Below are positions 21,401 through 34,082 of a stretch of DNA of 64,000 nt, one piece after another (the stretch's first letter is position 1; each line of letters opens with the position of its first letter). Position numbers and translations under genes: made by a program. Location: NCBI GenBank assembly GCA_024195265.1, contig JAJLRJ010000004.1, positions 2,365,125-2,429,124 on the forward strand. The letters run 5' to 3'. Source of the stretch: Dendrophyllia cribrosa. Taxonomy: Eukaryota; Cnidaria; Anthozoa; Scleractinia; Dendrophylliidae. The notes beneath the pieces are model-generated. The model was not told the DNA's origin and ran no database searches. It worked only from the letters and a program-made list of their open reading frames with translations.

Positions 21401-22305
21401 TTTCCCCCTGGATCGACTAATATAGGTTATTATCATAAGTACCAATGGTACGGATGGTAAAGCTGCTTTGACAAATCGTAACCGTTCGTTATATTATTGG
21501 ACATGGGTGCCTATCTCCGGATACATAATGCAGCGCATGTGTAAACTACTATTAAGGAATCCAAATACTGTATAATGTAAACCCATTAAAAAATCCGAAT
21601 AGTCTATATCAGTTATGATGTTCAGTAATCCGGTGACATTTATGAATCCGGATATTTTTTACTCACTAATCCTCTTACATCACGCAGTCCCTTACTGACC
21701 TGGCCATACAAATAGAGCCACCAAGTGCCGATCTTCTGCAGGAGCTGTGGGGGCACCATTGTGAACAACCAGGCCGTCCTGCTCGGCTTTGCCTTGTAAA
21801 TAAGGCCCAGTTACCAGTTGCTCATCAATTGCTTGACCACCAGGTTGAGCATTGTTATTTTCTTTTCTGTCCAGTGCATAGTTGTAACAGTTGTTGCACC
21901 ATCGTGCATCATAATTTGGGTTATCCCACGCAGCAGGGTTATAAGGAGGCGCGTACCGTTTATATTTCCGTGGGTTAACTTTAACAGCGCCTGAACTAAT
22001 CTCCTTCTGAATGATCTTGAGCGCACCGTCTGAGATGAGCTTTTTTGGTATGGTTTTGAGTAAAAGCTGTTGTAACTGCACAGTATTGACACCAACAATT
22101 AACTGTGGCCTTGTTTTTCCATCTTGTACGGCAAATCCCTTGTAGCCCAGCCTCGCCGGCGCAGCTTCAAGATTGTAGACAACGCCAGCTTTTCTTGCTT
22201 TCGCCAGACGGTCAACGATTGTCTTGTAATTTGGGTCCTTAGCCGCTACTGACCAGGTTGGATCAGGTCGGCCGGAAAATAATCCCAAAGTTACAGTCAA
22301 ACCTC
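18494..22305 (-). CDS. Gene of unknown function with NNCYNYA motif (two exons seen)
   Basis: Two minus-strand exons fit in phase. Exon 21700-22305 is preceded by an acceptor (TTTTTAG) and ends in WPG before a GTCAGT donor. Exon 18494-18777 follows a CCCGTAG acceptor and continues NDFHWYRLD to a stop at 18494-18496. Residues in order: FSGRPDPTWSV near the start, RWCNNCYNYALDRK, AQPGGQAI, HLVALFVWPG, DFHWYRLDADNQGRWSHK and DPRVVRQPFGY. These motifs recall a widespread uncharacterised secreted family. A Cys in NCYNYA followed by two conserved His segments is compatible with a papain-like fold, but that is inference. A 5' exon, probably with the signal peptide, is missing. A LINE fragment and repeats lie in the intron. 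Confidence 0.75.
19365..19760 (+). mobile_element. LINE fragment with reverse transcriptase C-terminus
   Basis: The open frame ending at 19607 contains HSYNTRNKDMLRTGKS and WNVLPEDIKNLPTIKHFKRA, typical of the C-terminal end of CR1/L2-like LINE proteins. An A/T-rich 3' tail with (ATT)n follows near 19748-19762. It is 5'-truncated and lies in the intron of the 18494-22305 gene, on the opposite strand. Short CATATGCATC repeats (19318-19360) precede it. Confidence 0.7.
19761..21699. other. Intron or repeat DNA with a TATA-like site and a tandem duplication
   Basis: GGGGTATAAAAGG at 19998-20010 is a strong TATA-box match, followed by pyrimidine-rich sequence and a T run (20297-20320); this could be an LTR or other transposon promoter. 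Units of about 172 bp repeat in tandem at 20689-20861 and 20862-21033, both starting AAAGGTCGGAGTTTTATTTC. I found no coding exon. Confidence 0.5.
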
Positions 22306-23140
22306 CTAAAAAGTAAAAAGTCGGTTTCAGTAAAACATCAGGGGCATGATCTAACAAAAATAAAACACATTGACCAGTGATTATCAGTTGGAATTAATTT
22401 TAATTGGACGGTCATCGGCTTTAATCTCAGATGCATGGAACGAGGTTGATATAAAAGAGGTTGTTACTTAAAAGTAACTTAAACATTTGTAAGGACAAAA
22501 ACGTCGATGTTTTTTGTCTACTTACATGTTAACACGCCAGAGGACATGCATGAGAAAATTTTTTACCAAAACCATGCATTTTACGGTCAAGGTAGTTTTT
22601 TGCTCATATAATATTCAAGTTCATGCTGGATTCTTTTCAATATTTTTTTCTTACAGTAACAACAACAAAAAAATATGAAGGCTCCTTTTTCGGATTTCGC
22701 TTAACTGAGTATTTTTCTCTAAAATATTATATCGTGTTTTGTATTGTATTCACTTCAAAGATTCCCTTCAAAGAAAGATGGACTTGTATTCATTGTTGTC
22801 TACGAAATAGATATGAGTTTTAATTGTGTCATATCTGAGCTAGGCTTGCCACGATTGCGCTCGTAAAATGCTGCAAAGTTGCTCCCTAGAATGCCAAAAA
22901 GCGGGCTTAAAAATTTCCAAAAATCCAAAACGTTGCGACCTAAATTTCCAAAGTTGTTTTTTACAAACGTCAATTAAAGCTTGTCTTATCAAGTGACAGG
23001 ATGTTTGCTCAAAACGGTCTTGATAAACATCAATAAATGCGCATAAATTGTCAAATCGTCACTTTTTCTTGCTTGATATATGTGATGTAAACCTAGTTTG
23101 CTGTAAACTGCAAACTGTTGCACCACACGCCAAAAGTTGC

Positions 23141-23290
23141 TCACAACTTGCCGAGCACAATCGGAACAGGCCTAATCTGAGCCCTTTTTGAAATATCCAA
23201 TAACGTACCACCAGACTCCGAGATATAATTATATCCATCAATGAGGCAGAATTGCAGTAAGACAAGTAACACTGTTAGGTGGGCCACCAT
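23141..23290 (-). CDS. Small ORF with signal peptide and dibasic site (49 aa), possible first exon
   Basis: The ATG at 23290 opens a 49-codon frame. Residues 1-19 form a clear signal-peptide-like stretch (MVAHLTVLLVLLQFCLIDG). The rest includes ISKR, a possible prohormone cleavage site, and ends AQIRPVPIVLGKL before TGA at 23141. The end also contains GTGAGC, a good splice donor, so this may be a first exon. It is not in the right phase to join the exon at 22305 directly. No Gly-amidation signal is seen. Low confidence as a gene. Confidence 0.35.
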   Translation of the reverse strand: MVAHLTVLLVLLQFCLIDGYNYISESGGTLLDISKRAQIRPVPIVLGKL

Positions 23291-23564
23291 GTTTGGAGGT
23301 GCCTGTAGTGAGAAATTTAACTGACATGACATTAATGACAATTTGTGACAAATAAATGTTGGAACGTTGTGTTGGATGGCGTGTAAATGGTGGTTTCATC
23401 CTTCCCACCTTTAATAAAGTTGGAAAAATAAAATAAATATTAAATACGCGCATTCATGCAATAGATCAACCACTAGGAAGAGTGTTTCATCAGGATATCC
23501 AAACACCGGGAGGTATTTGGATCCCTAAGGAAACACTCATTCTAGTGTTTGGTATAGCTTCTCA

Positions 23565-23712
23565 AACTGGCCACGGTTATTCAAAAGGTGGATAGCGCAA
23601 TCCAACGGATAAATCACTATCCAGTGGATAAGTATTAACAAAATCCATGTGGTATCTGCTGGGTAGTGATTTATTTGGTGGATAGCGCTATCCACGTTAT
23701 GAACAACTGGAC
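23565..23712. mobile_element. MITE-like element with GTGGATAG/CTATCCAC repeats (copy 1)
   Basis: Several GGATA and TATCC motifs are arranged as inverted repeats, including GTGGATAGCGCTATCCAC at about 23681-23698. A related sequence is at 24410-24545. Ends are approximate. Confidence 0.5.
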
Positions 23713-24409
23713 CCTGATCCGATTAAATACGGAGAAAAACGAAGGAACAAAATTGCCAAAATGTATGCTAAATAAAATCGGCTTCCAAACCATCGCTACG
23801 CTTATTATTTCCTTTGCTCAAACTTGATGAATTATTAATGAGTTTGAGAAAGTGTGATCCAAGATTGAAATTGGAGACAAAGGAAGGCTGCTCTTACGAC
23901 TTCTGACACCAACTGTAGATTTAATTTTGAGACGACGTTAGGTTTTTTAAAGACTTTTTGAGCTGGAGTAAAATGTAAATTCAAATACATAACAGTTTTC
24001 TTAATCAGCTTAATGTCGAATTAAAGTTGTAATTCAACGAATTAATTTTTGTGTCACGAGTAACATTTGTAGAAATTCTTACTCTGGGTGACGAGTTGTA
24101 CGTGTGCTGCTTCTACGCGAAAACACCGAGTTTTGGCTTCACAACTGCATTGATCAACAATAAATGTGCTTACGGAAACGTAAAACATTCGTATCAATGT
24201 AAAATTCTAGAAGTGACGGGAGTCGATCCAACTAAAGAGTAAAAAAGTATAAAATTGACTTTTTCAGCAAAAACCATAGTTCGCGTGCATCACAAATTAC
24301 AAACTGCGAATAAAAAAAAGTATATATTCATTACTCAGTTAGAAGTGACGAATCAGAGTATTCTAAAAGTGGTTGAAATTGTGTAATTAGTTAAAGATTT
24401 CGCAAGGAT

Positions 24410-24545
24410 TCGAACAGTTCACTGTTTTTGTATCGACTGGATAATATATAAATATCTTTCCAGTGGATAACACAACTGGTTTTGTTATAACGCTTACCCA
24501 CTGGATAATGATTTATCTTGTGGATAGAGTTATCCACGATTTCAA
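24410..24545. mobile_element. MITE-like element with GTGGATAG/TATCCAC repeats (copy 2)
   Basis: Shares ACTGGATAA and GTGGATAGAGTTATCCACG motifs with 23565-23712 and has the same inverted layout. Ends are approximate. Confidence 0.45.
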
Positions 24546-26856
24546 CAATCAGACACAGAATAATCGAAAGTACCATTGTCAGTTATCAAGAACTCAAGGC
24601 TAATCTCAAACACCTTTTCGGGAATGGGTTGGGAAATAAGAAAGATAAGATACTTAAATCAGTAGGAAACGGGCTAGAAGGATTTCTCGACCTTGACCAC
24701 TCTGATAGATATTCAACTCCCTCCCTGTGCACCATTTAGTGGTCAAATGAAGAAAGCAGGAAGTTCGTCAATTGTTTTAAAATTTAAAATTCAGAGTTCG
24801 ATCGACGGCCCAATTTTTAATTTTGAGTTATCTCAATTCATTTTCCCATCTGGAATAACAGAAAAAAAACTAAATAAAAACAAAACAAAGAAATAGACCA
24901 AAACAGCATAAATCGACTTATTCTTTTTTTAAGAACTACGTATATGTACCGAAACACGTACTAATTAAAAGTATCTGTTTTAATCCTAACTTACCTTATC
25001 TACAAATCTTTTGAATTTTTTCTTGATGTTCCTCAGGGCAGGAAGTCTGAAGTATTTTGAGAAGGTTCTCAGAGGCTGGAGGTCTTTAAATTAACCTTTT
25101 CATTTGTTTGATTTACTCTATAGACAATGACCTTGTTTGTAATTTTTTATTAATAAGTAACAGCAGCATGAGACCTGCATGTAAATCATTGTACCAAAAA
25201 GAATTATCTAATGTTAAATGATGGTAAAACAAATGTTTCACCTGCACTAGGCCAGCCCTGCAGTATTTAAATAATCAGGAAAAATATATATGGCCATTGC
25301 GAATTTTGACAATTTCCTTTTCATTTTATTTTACTATTCAGAATTAATTAACAACCAAACAATCATAACTGGAAAAAACTGATGTGCAGGGATAGCAATT
25401 TGTTTCAATACAGGTACCAGTTGCCCATCAGATCTACACTCTTCTCACGCTACAACGATTTCAACATCCATCCAACACTATTTTCATGCATTTAGCTAGC
25501 GCTCCTTATAAGCTCCTGTGCTCCTGCGTTTGTGAACGAAGCGTCAAATGGCTTTTTAAAACACGATCCAACATTTTCGAGAACAAAGAACATGTTGAAA
25601 TAAAAGGAAATCAAGTTTTAATACAAATTAAAACCGCGATCTCAGTATTCGGCCAAAATGTGGTTCCACATTTGCTCAATGTTGAACAAGATTGCAACTA
25701 GTAAAGAGCAATCATTATTTTAACGGCTGGCTGTTTTAAGATAATATGTAAGGGCAATAATTTTGTAAATATTTTGCTTTTTACTGTTTTGCCTATCATG
25801 CCCTAAAAAATGATTTTTGATTTACTGGAAAACCGTCTTATAAATTTTTTGAAGCGTCGTCTGCAGTAAGTGATACGTAAGTACAAAATTTGAAAGTTTC
25901 ATTATGAAGTGTCCCTGTCAATAGATTTTTAGAAAAACGACATTGTTATATACTACAGTACTACGCCGATACGGTGGATTATTTCATAATATTTAACGCT
26001 AAACAACACCGCCATATTAATTAAGAGAGACAGGTGGATTTTTAGAATTGTCAATTTGCAACTGATTCACTGGATATTTTCTGTGATGGTAGAACGGATT
26101 TCTAAGCCAATATATAATTACATATTTCAAGAAGCTATATATTTAGTTTTTTAAAACTGTGCACTCTATTAACCGCCGAATGTCATGTCAAAATTGAAAA
26201 CAGCGATTTCTTCTTGTCTTTCCTCCGTCTACCTGTTAGCTGGTTAGCTGTTAGCTGGATACAGCCATAATATTACGTAGTGGAACTAGGTTAAAACGAC
26301 CGCTATTAGGCCATATAAAAATATAGTCGTATTAACGAGGTTTTTCAGATTAAAAATGACTCAATGAGTGCTTACACCAAACAGTCGTCGTAACAACGAG
26401 AGTTACCATAAGGTGGGGTTCCACTAAAAATTTACATTTACCAGTTATTTTACATTGAATATAAAATAAAAGAGCTTTGAAATCAAAAAAGAAAATGGGG
26501 TTGCCAATTCATTAGATCGATTCAAAATGTCAAAAGAAATACTCACGTTGTGTTTGAACTCGGTGAAAACAGTTTCTGTCATGTTGAAAATGGAAAGCGT
26601 GAAAAATGGCGAGAAAATAATGATCACGTGATACTTATTGCCGTTCGCGTCGCCAAAAACGCGATGTTTAATCTCTCAGCTCTTACGAGTCTGTTTCTGC
26701 TGCACAATACAATACAGTACAATGCAAAGCAATGCAATGCAATGTGTTATCATATAAAACCAGTCTCAGTTGCGTAAAGTTAAAGTAACATATTTAAAGA
26801 GGTGAGTTCACATCGACAGAAAATTATTCAAAACGTGACTGTAATTGTCACATTGA

Positions 26857-28537
26857 TTAAGACTGCTTTCGTTTGATAGCGCGTATCTTGTAACGAGTAG
26901 GAAACTGGACAAAACTTCCTTTCATTTGTGGTGGATGCCCGTCTCCAGGAGCAAAGGTGAAATTGTAAAACAACCACGAGACAAACAAGAACAGCTCAAC
27001 TTTAGCCAGAGATTCACCTGCGCAAACCCGACGACCAGCTCCAAAAGGATAGAAATTGCCTTGGTTTGTGATCAGCTTACCCTCTGTGTCGATATGACGG
27101 TACGGGTTAAACACGGTGGGGTCTTTCCAGCATTTGGGATCCAGGTGAACGGACTCTGTGTTAGCAAACACAATGCTATCTTTAGGAACATGGTAACCAC
27201 AGAGCGTTGTATCGGTGAGGGCAACGTGAGTTACTGCAAGAGGCAACACATTTCCAACCCTTAGTGTTTCTAAAATAGTTGCATGAACGAGGGGAAGATT
27301 GGGGCGGTCGTCCAATGATGGCCTTCGTCCGCAAACTACCTCATCTAACTGGCGCTGAATGTCCTCTTGGTATTTTGGAAAGCTGGCTAAAAAAGCAATG
27401 ACGAATCTCAATGTGGTGCTGGTGGTTTCATACCCAGCAATGAACATATCCTCGATGGCGGCTACGAAATAGTCTTCGGAAAGAAGAACTGTGCTCTCTT
27501 CGTCACTTTTACATTCTGCTTCGAGGTCATGTCTGGCCCGAAGGAGACTCGACATTAAATCTTCCACTGGTTCGGTTGGAACAAAAGTCTCTTTTCTTTC
27601 TCTCAGCAATTTGCGAATTATATCGTGTATTTCATTAAAGGTCTGAAAAATGCGATCGCGGGCCTTAATGGGCAGGTGACATGTCCAAGGGAAAAATTCT
27701 AACGTTGTCGCCAACTGGATGTCATCACTATTTGCCACAAAGTCGGCATTTAGATTTAGAAGCTTGTTCAGATCTGGGTTCGTTGTGTCAGATCCTTCTC
27801 TAAATGTGATTCCGCAAATAACATCAGCAACAGCTCGCATCAAACAATCTGCAGGATCAAAGGGCTTTTCATCTTGTTCTGCCATAAACTGCACCAGTTT
27901 CTCGGCCTGTGTTGAGACCCGACCTCCTATCAAAGGGGCGTCCGAGACGTATTGGCGCAGGGCTGTATTGAAAACTTTACGATAAAACCTCCAGGCAGGT
28001 CCATAGTTACCTAAAATGATATCTTTATTACCTGCAATCCAAAAGAGGCGTTCTGTCAAAACCTGAATGCGAAGAGCTGATGGTTTTACAGGAGGCTAGT
28101 TCCAAACATGTCCTCTTTTTTATAAGAACCTTCCATTACAAAGGCTAAGAATAGATTTGCCAGAATTTTAAGAACATATTAAGAACATATCCAGACCGAG
28201 ATTTAATTAGGATGTCTATTACGTACCTAAGGATATGGTATAATTAGTGAACGTTTGTGGTCTTCCAGCGTAATCAGCTGATTTCTTCACAAGCATGTCT
28301 TTGACAGCCTCAGGAGTTGCGGCCATAACGAGCTTGTAGCTTCCAAGTTTCAGGGAGAAATTACGGCCGTATTGTTCCCTAAGACTGTAATCAAAAGGCG
28401 GAAGTAAGTGTTAGTAAGCGGCTTTCCTATAGCTTGCCGCACACTACACATTGATAGCTAGCAGATTGCAATACATGATAGTAAGGACAAGTGTAACCAT
28501 TTTTCCAAGGTTGAGCCTCTGATCTGTATTAAAATAA

Positions 28538-28568
<31 letters not shown>

Positions 28569-29758
28569 AGAGGAATTTATAGTGGCATATCCACAGAGTC
28601 ATTCTTCATTCCCTGCTTTCAGACTGGAATTCGATTTTAGAAGTATTGGTTTTTATGGAAGGAGAAAAACCGTAGTCCCTGAAGAAAACCATCGCAGCAG
28701 GGGGGGGGGGGGGGGGGGGAGGGGGGGGGACTTAACCCACATACCGGTATGGCGTCGACTTCGGGATCGAACACGGGTGAGCAGGGAGGCGATCGTTCTC
28801 ACGACTGCGTTATTCCCGCTCCCCTTAGCCGTATTTATCTTTTTAAACCGGTTTTATTCGCGCGACCCCCAACCCCCAAAATTCCGACATCCAATACTTT
28901 TCTTATAACAACAACTCCAACACCACGTCGAGGCACGGCCCGAATTGCACAATAATGAACACAAGCTACAAGTAGATAAATTCATGTCACGCGATCGTGA
29001 CTAATCAAACACGTGTGTTGAGATCTTGGTAATTGTACTCATGTTACATTAACCTTCTGCGCGCGGCTTTCGAGCGCCTGATGGAAGAAAACGCGTTGTC
29101 TGGGCTCCATTGGGATGATGCTGTCTATTAAAGGTCGCGAGTTTTGAGAAGCCATTCAGAGGCTCCATGCCGTACTACAGCGACTGCACGCGACACGTCT
29201 TAAATTTAAGGAGCTATATCAAGTAGATTCGAGAATTCGGCACTTTACAATATTTTGTCATGCGTCGTTAGTAAACGTTAACAACGACCACACGATGAGG
29301 TAATGTCCTGCTATCAGGTCCTAAATTTGTAATGCATGAATAGACCCTGAATGGTCCTGAATATAAATAAAGTTGAGATTAATTTGCATGTTATTGTTCT
29401 GTCGTAAGCTAAAATAACAATTTCCACGCCTTTCAAACCACTTCGTATCACATTATTGAAATCTCTGGCTGGCTTACGATTTATAGACTCTTAATATAAT
29501 GTAAAATGAGTGAAATGATGAACTAAACATGACTTAATAAATTACTGACCTTCGAAAAGCGTCGGTCAATTTCTCCGTCTTAGAGTCAATGGAAAAGATG
29601 TTTCCTAACACAGGAAGAGTCGTTAAGCGCGGACCCGGGGGCATGTTCCTGAACTCGTAGAGTACCATCAGGTAATGCAGAAGGAACAACAGAAGTAACA
29701 GCAGAAGAACATTTCCAAGGCTGAGAGAATTGTAAATCGTGGCAAACACAGACGACAT
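26857..29758 (-). CDS. P450 gene B: complete CYP2-clan cytochrome P450 (513 aa)
   Basis: Three exons with GT-AG junctions: 29550-29758 (ATG, 209 nt), 28227-28384 (158 nt) and 26857-28031 (1175 nt), giving 514 codons with stop. Residues about 15-34 are a leucine-rich ER membrane anchor followed by PPGPR (40-44). WRFYR is the helix-C heme-contact motif. The I-helix AGYETT lies near 321-326, ETLR (ExxR) at 377-380, and heme loop FGAGRRVCAG with the thiolate Cys near 459. Length is normal for microsomal P450s. It would be a heme monooxygenase working with P450 reductase; the CYP1/CYP17-like part of the clan is the likely neighbourhood, and the substrate is unknown. It ends KRKQS, two residues longer than its paralogues. 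Intron 2 is only 195 bp; intron 1 has an (ATAA)n tract (about 28532-28568) and a G run near 28700. Confidence 0.93.
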
Positions 29759-29896
29759 GTTTCTGGGCCATGCGAAACAAAGAGACTCACTTGAGCGTGA
29801 TTTTTGTGTCTAACACAAAGGACGTCACGCCTAAAGAAACATAAAATGATGCAACCGGAATTGCGAAAGAGATCAAAATGGCGGTGAGACCATGAA
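29173..29896. repeat. Duplicated P450 5' region, copy 2 (in gene B)
   Basis: Source-like copy of 7898-8630: part of intron 1, exon 1 and about 140 bp upstream of gene B. The upstream part holds GACGTCACG and CAAAATGGCGG, candidate CRE- and YY1-like sites. Confidence 0.85.
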
Positions 29897-30332
29897 TTAC
29901 GCACACTTTGAGCATTCTTTAATTATCGAAAAGTTTTGCTTTGAAACTTTAAATGTTATGCTCTTTTTATACGTGAAATTGATGAAAAATTGTCCGAATA
30001 GATCAGGGCCGGGTCTTCAAAGAACCGTAAGCTAACCCAGTATTAGCGTCAATTTTGAATCCAGTTAAACAATTCAACAATTGAAAATTTTCCAAAGTTT
30101 TCTGCCCTTCTGGTAGACTCGGATAGACTCGGGTAGACTCGGGTAGACTCGGGTAGACCCTAAAATGTTAAAAAGAAGAAAGGTTAAATTAACTGTTTAT
30201 CTAAAACTTTTGTGGCGTGCAGTAGACATATGCGCCCCGAAAGGAATAATTCCATCGAGAGACTAGTTGCACTCTTCGATATGGATTCAGGCATACTGCA
30301 GCCAATCTGGGGAAAGCTTGAGCTCAAATCGG

Positions 30333-30368
<36 letters not shown>

Positions 30369-31192
30369 GGGGGGGTTGGTCTTGTCTGCACTCAAAATTT
30401 GCAAGTTGGTTTGCAGGTTTATTCCCCCCTTCCCCCAACAATCACCACCCCCGTCCCTCTTTCCCTTCTTCCCCCCCCCCCCCCCCCCCTCCCCCACAGC
30501 AGGGAGGAGAGGGGGGATAGAATGGTTGGTCCCTAACCACGAACTCGCACACGCAGCAGGAGACAGTCAAGGAACTTCACTTGGTTCCAACAGCGATTTA
30601 TTTTATAGTTAAAGTTGCTATCGCAGAACAGTATAACACTAACCTGTAAACGAGTTCATTGACAAAGTATTTCACTGTTCACAGTTCACTGTTATATCGT
30701 ATGTATCGTTTGCTTGGCAAATAAAAATACAACTGTTGGGGTGCTCTTCCGTGGGTATCAACTGTTGTTCCAAAAATCATTTTCTCTCTTCTATCCCTTC
30801 CTTCATTAACCTCTTAAACATTCATTCAAATTCAGGTAAAAATCCACCTTAAAAGGGGAAAAGTACCTAACTTTCTTAACGTTTACATCCAATTTACAGT
30901 GCCAGACAGTTGCATTGACTTCATAATCAGTTTGAAATTTTAACAACTGGGCGATCGGATATCCATTGTAGAATTAAGGAGACATTATTGATTAAAGATT
31001 GAAAACCAGCTTTAAATGAAAATGTGGGTAGTGAGAAACCTTTTCTTTACTAGCCTTGTATATATGTTTATATTTTCTAGCAGACTTTAAGATAGGTCTG
31101 TATATTATCATTTTTTCACTATTGTCATTTCTTTTAAATTAGGTTCCGGTTTTTCTCCATAGCATTTAAATTTTATTGTATAATATCCAACC

Positions 31193-31223
<31 letters not shown>

Positions 31224-31686
31224 GAAACGTCAGGTCATTAATCAAAGTTTTTTACAACATGCGTTGTTTTGTCATGTTTATAACCGCAGGGTGTATTTTA
31301 TTTCTGTCAAAGGATTCTAGATCAATTATTTTCCGGGGGGTGGGGGTCGATTGCATTCATTTTGTTTGCACGTGCTTCATATTTAGTCAGATTCTTTCAA
31401 AATGGGATTCTCAGGTGTTTGAAGATTATAATTGTACAATTTTCAAAAGGAAAAAAAGTGGCAAGCTAGACGTATTTTTGTGTATAAGATCACCTCACAT
31501 AATGGTTTACTGTATGTCGATGACCTTTTGAAAACTTTAAAAGTTCAATTCTAGTTCTAGAAAATTCAAGTTTACTTCTTAATTAGATAAACAAAAATGG
31601 CCGATCTTTTGTTGTCCATTTTATAAAAGTCTATTAAGTAATAAATGTAATCAAAAATTGAAACGTTGATAATATTGACATGCAGT
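29897..31686. other. Intergenic between P450 genes B and C
   Basis: Contains four TAGACTCGGG-type 10-bp units (about 30115-30158), long G (30334-30376) and C (30470-30490) runs, and from about 30524 the left part of a segment that recurs in modules D (43975) and E (55905). No gene seen. Confidence 0.6.
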
Positions 31687-32855
31687 TCACTTCCGTTTGA
31701 TGGCGCGTATCTTATAACGAGAAGGAAACTGGATTACACTTGACTTTGCCTTAGGAGGATGCCCTTCCCCAGGAAAAAAAGTGAAGTTGTGGAACAACCA
31801 CGAGGCAAACAAGAACATCTCAACTTTAGCCAGAGATTCACCTGCGCAAACCCGACGACCAGCTCCAAAAGGATAGAAATTGCCTTGGTTGGTGATGAGC
31901 TTGCCGTCTGTGTCGATATGACGGTACGGATTAAACACGGTGGGGTCTTCCCAGCATTTAGGATCCAGATGAACGGCTTCTATGTGAGCGAAGACAATGC
32001 TATCTTTAGGAACACGGTAGCCACAGAGCGTTGTATCGGTGAGAGCGACGTGAGGAATTGCAAGAGGCAACACGTTTCCAAGTCTTAGTGCTTCCAAGAT
32101 TGTTGCATGAATGAGAGGCAGATTCGGGCGGTCTTGCAAAGAGGGTCTTCGATCACCAACTACTTCATCTAGCTGGTGCTGAATGTCCTCTTGGTACTTT
32201 GGATAGCTAGCCAAGAAAGCAATAGCGAATCTCAATATGGTACTGGTGCTTTCATACCCGCCAAGAAATATATCCTCGATGGTGGCGATGAAATAGTCTT
32301 CGGAAAGGAGAGCAGCTCTCTCTTCATCGCTCTCACATTCTGCCTCGAGGTCATGTCTGCCACGAAGCAAAGCTGACATAAAATCTGTCGCTGGTTCGGT
32401 TGGATCAAAAGTTTCTTTTCTCTCTCGCAGAAATTTGCGAATGATATGGTGCATTTCAAAGAACAACTGGATAATGCGATTACGGTTCTTTAAGGGCAGG
32501 TAACGCGTCCACGCTAAAAAATCCACGGTCACGGCGAACTGAACGTCCTTGTTACTCGTGGCAAAGTCTCTGTTCAGCTTCAAAAGCCTGTTCAAATCTG
32601 TATTCGTTGTGTCGAGACCTTCTTTAAATATTATTCCGGAAATAACATTAGCAATGGCACTCATTAAGCAATCTGCGGGATCAAAGGGTTTTCCGTCTTG
32701 TTGTTCCATGAACTGTACCATTTTCTCGGCCTGTGTTGAGACTCGGCCTTCAATCAAAGGAGCATTCGAAAGGTACTGACGCAAGGCTGTGTTGAAAAGT
32801 TTGCGATTGGACCTCCAGGCTGGTCCATAGCTACCAAAGGCTATATCTTTACCAC
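31687..32855 (-). pseudogene. P450 locus C, exon 3 (intact reading frame; gene lacks exon 2)
   Basis: This 1169-nt exon begins at a TTGCAG acceptor and is open to the stop. The heme loop FGAGRRVCAG and ExxR (EALR) are kept. Compared with B, D and E it has WRSNRK in place of WRFYRK and GGYESTST in place of AGYETTST in the I-helix, which may affect oxygen activation. No exon 2 could be found between here and exon 1 at 40670. Joining exon 1 directly to exon 3 would shift the frame. I therefore treat the locus as a probable pseudogene, although this exon has no stop. Confidence 0.75.
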
Positions 32856-33849
32856 CTGCAATCGAAATGAGTAACTGTGTTAAAAACTAAATGCCTAGTT
32901 ATATATGGCATAAGTTCAGCTAATTCCATTTTTTTATGTAAGTTTGTGTCAGTGTTATTTTACTCAATAAATTTCGATTTCTTTATGATTTTGGTCAGAT
33001 TTATCACCTTTATTACATCTATGCTGCTGCTTGTCCTGTACGTTATTTTAAAACTAATAAATTGCTGTTCGCTTACGACTTTAGTGGTACTTTCCAAACA
33101 TATTTGCATGTAGCTGAGCAAATGCGAACCGGAAAAAGGTCATTGTAAAAAAGTAACGCCGCTGTTACGCCGTTTCTTCCGTATCTCAACAACAAAAACA
33201 ACTAAAGGAAAGTGGCAGCTGCTAACAAACACGTCGGACGCACTCTTTTCCTTAATCCGTGATTACTACTAGTTATATATGGCACAAGGTTGGCAATTTC
33301 TTCTGAGTATGAATTTTTTTTTTTCAGCATCACTATTTGCAAGAATTGTTTTTCCCAAAATGCTTGAATTTTTTTCACGTGCTTTCTTGTGCACGATTTT
33401 TTTTCTCTTAAATTTCTTCTGCAAGAATTTTTTTTTGGCAATTGCTTGTCATGTCAGCTACCAACGCCATCAGCGAGCGCTTTTTCTCCGCCTTAAGGCG
33501 AAGATAAACATGAATTTGAATTTGAAGAGGTTTAAAGAAGGGATAGAAGGAAAAAAAAGATTTTTGGAACACCAACAGACAGTTGATACCCACGCAAGAG
33601 CACCCCAGGTTGCTAGTGGACTAACTTGGTGTCCGCCTATTAATTATTAACAGCAAATTCTAATTTTAAAACTTCACTAAATCTTCAATATTTCTTATTT
33701 CTCTAAATTTTACAAATCCTTTGAGAAAAACTATTTCCTCCCAAACATACCCAAAAATCACCCAAAAATTTACAAAACATCCCATAACATAGATTCATGA
33801 AATGAGCAGAGAGCTTTTGGATTGCTTGAAACGTGAACAAGATATTCCA
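32856..33849. other. Remnant intron DNA of P450 locus C
   Basis: AT-rich sequence with many T runs. The first part keeps weak similarity to intron 2 of the other modules (ATGCCTAGTT near 32890). No P450 exon 2 is present. Confidence 0.6.
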
Positions 33850-34041
33850 TTAAAGTGTATATGACACGAATTTTTTTTTTTGCTGTTTTCGGTTCTTTGA
33901 AATGTATAAAAAAATGTTCTGAAATAAAAATGTGTCAAAAAGATTTAAAAAACCCTTTTTGTCGCCCTCAAAACACGCGCATGTTGACTTCAAAAGTGTC
34001 CTCCCGAGCGCGCGGCCAAAATGTCATGTGACTTGCTTGTG

Positions 34042-34057
34042 TGACGTCATGTGACGT
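34042..34057 (+). promoter_or_regulatory. Double CRE-like motif upstream of the THAP ORF
   Basis: TGACGTCATGTGACGT lies 25 bases before the THAP ATG. The same arrangement occurs at 38249-38266 before the P2X7-like ORF at the other end of the element. Confidence 0.5.
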
Positions 34058-34082
34058 AGAATGATTTGACTCGTAGCACAAA

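Larger units (their letters stand above)
22306..26856. other. Intergenic, mostly unassigned
   Basis: Contains the small secreted ORF at 23141-23290, two elements listed separately (23565, 24410), and a CAATG/ACAAT-rich microsatellite at about 26703-26743. Open frames at 24051-24242 and 25486-25701 have no recognisable motif and are not called as genes. Confidence 0.5.

Noticed and set aside
24051..25701. Open frames at 24051-24242 and 25486-25701 as small genes
   Set aside because: No start context, splice partners or recognisable domain; left unassigned.
26926..27264. Plus-strand open frames of about 109-112 codons opposite each P450 exon 3 (also 31759, 46947, 57861)
   Set aside because: They recur only because the paralogous exons are conserved; antisense shadows with no independent signal.
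30184..30612. Proline- or glycine-rich frames across G and C runs
   Set aside because: Translation of homopolymers.
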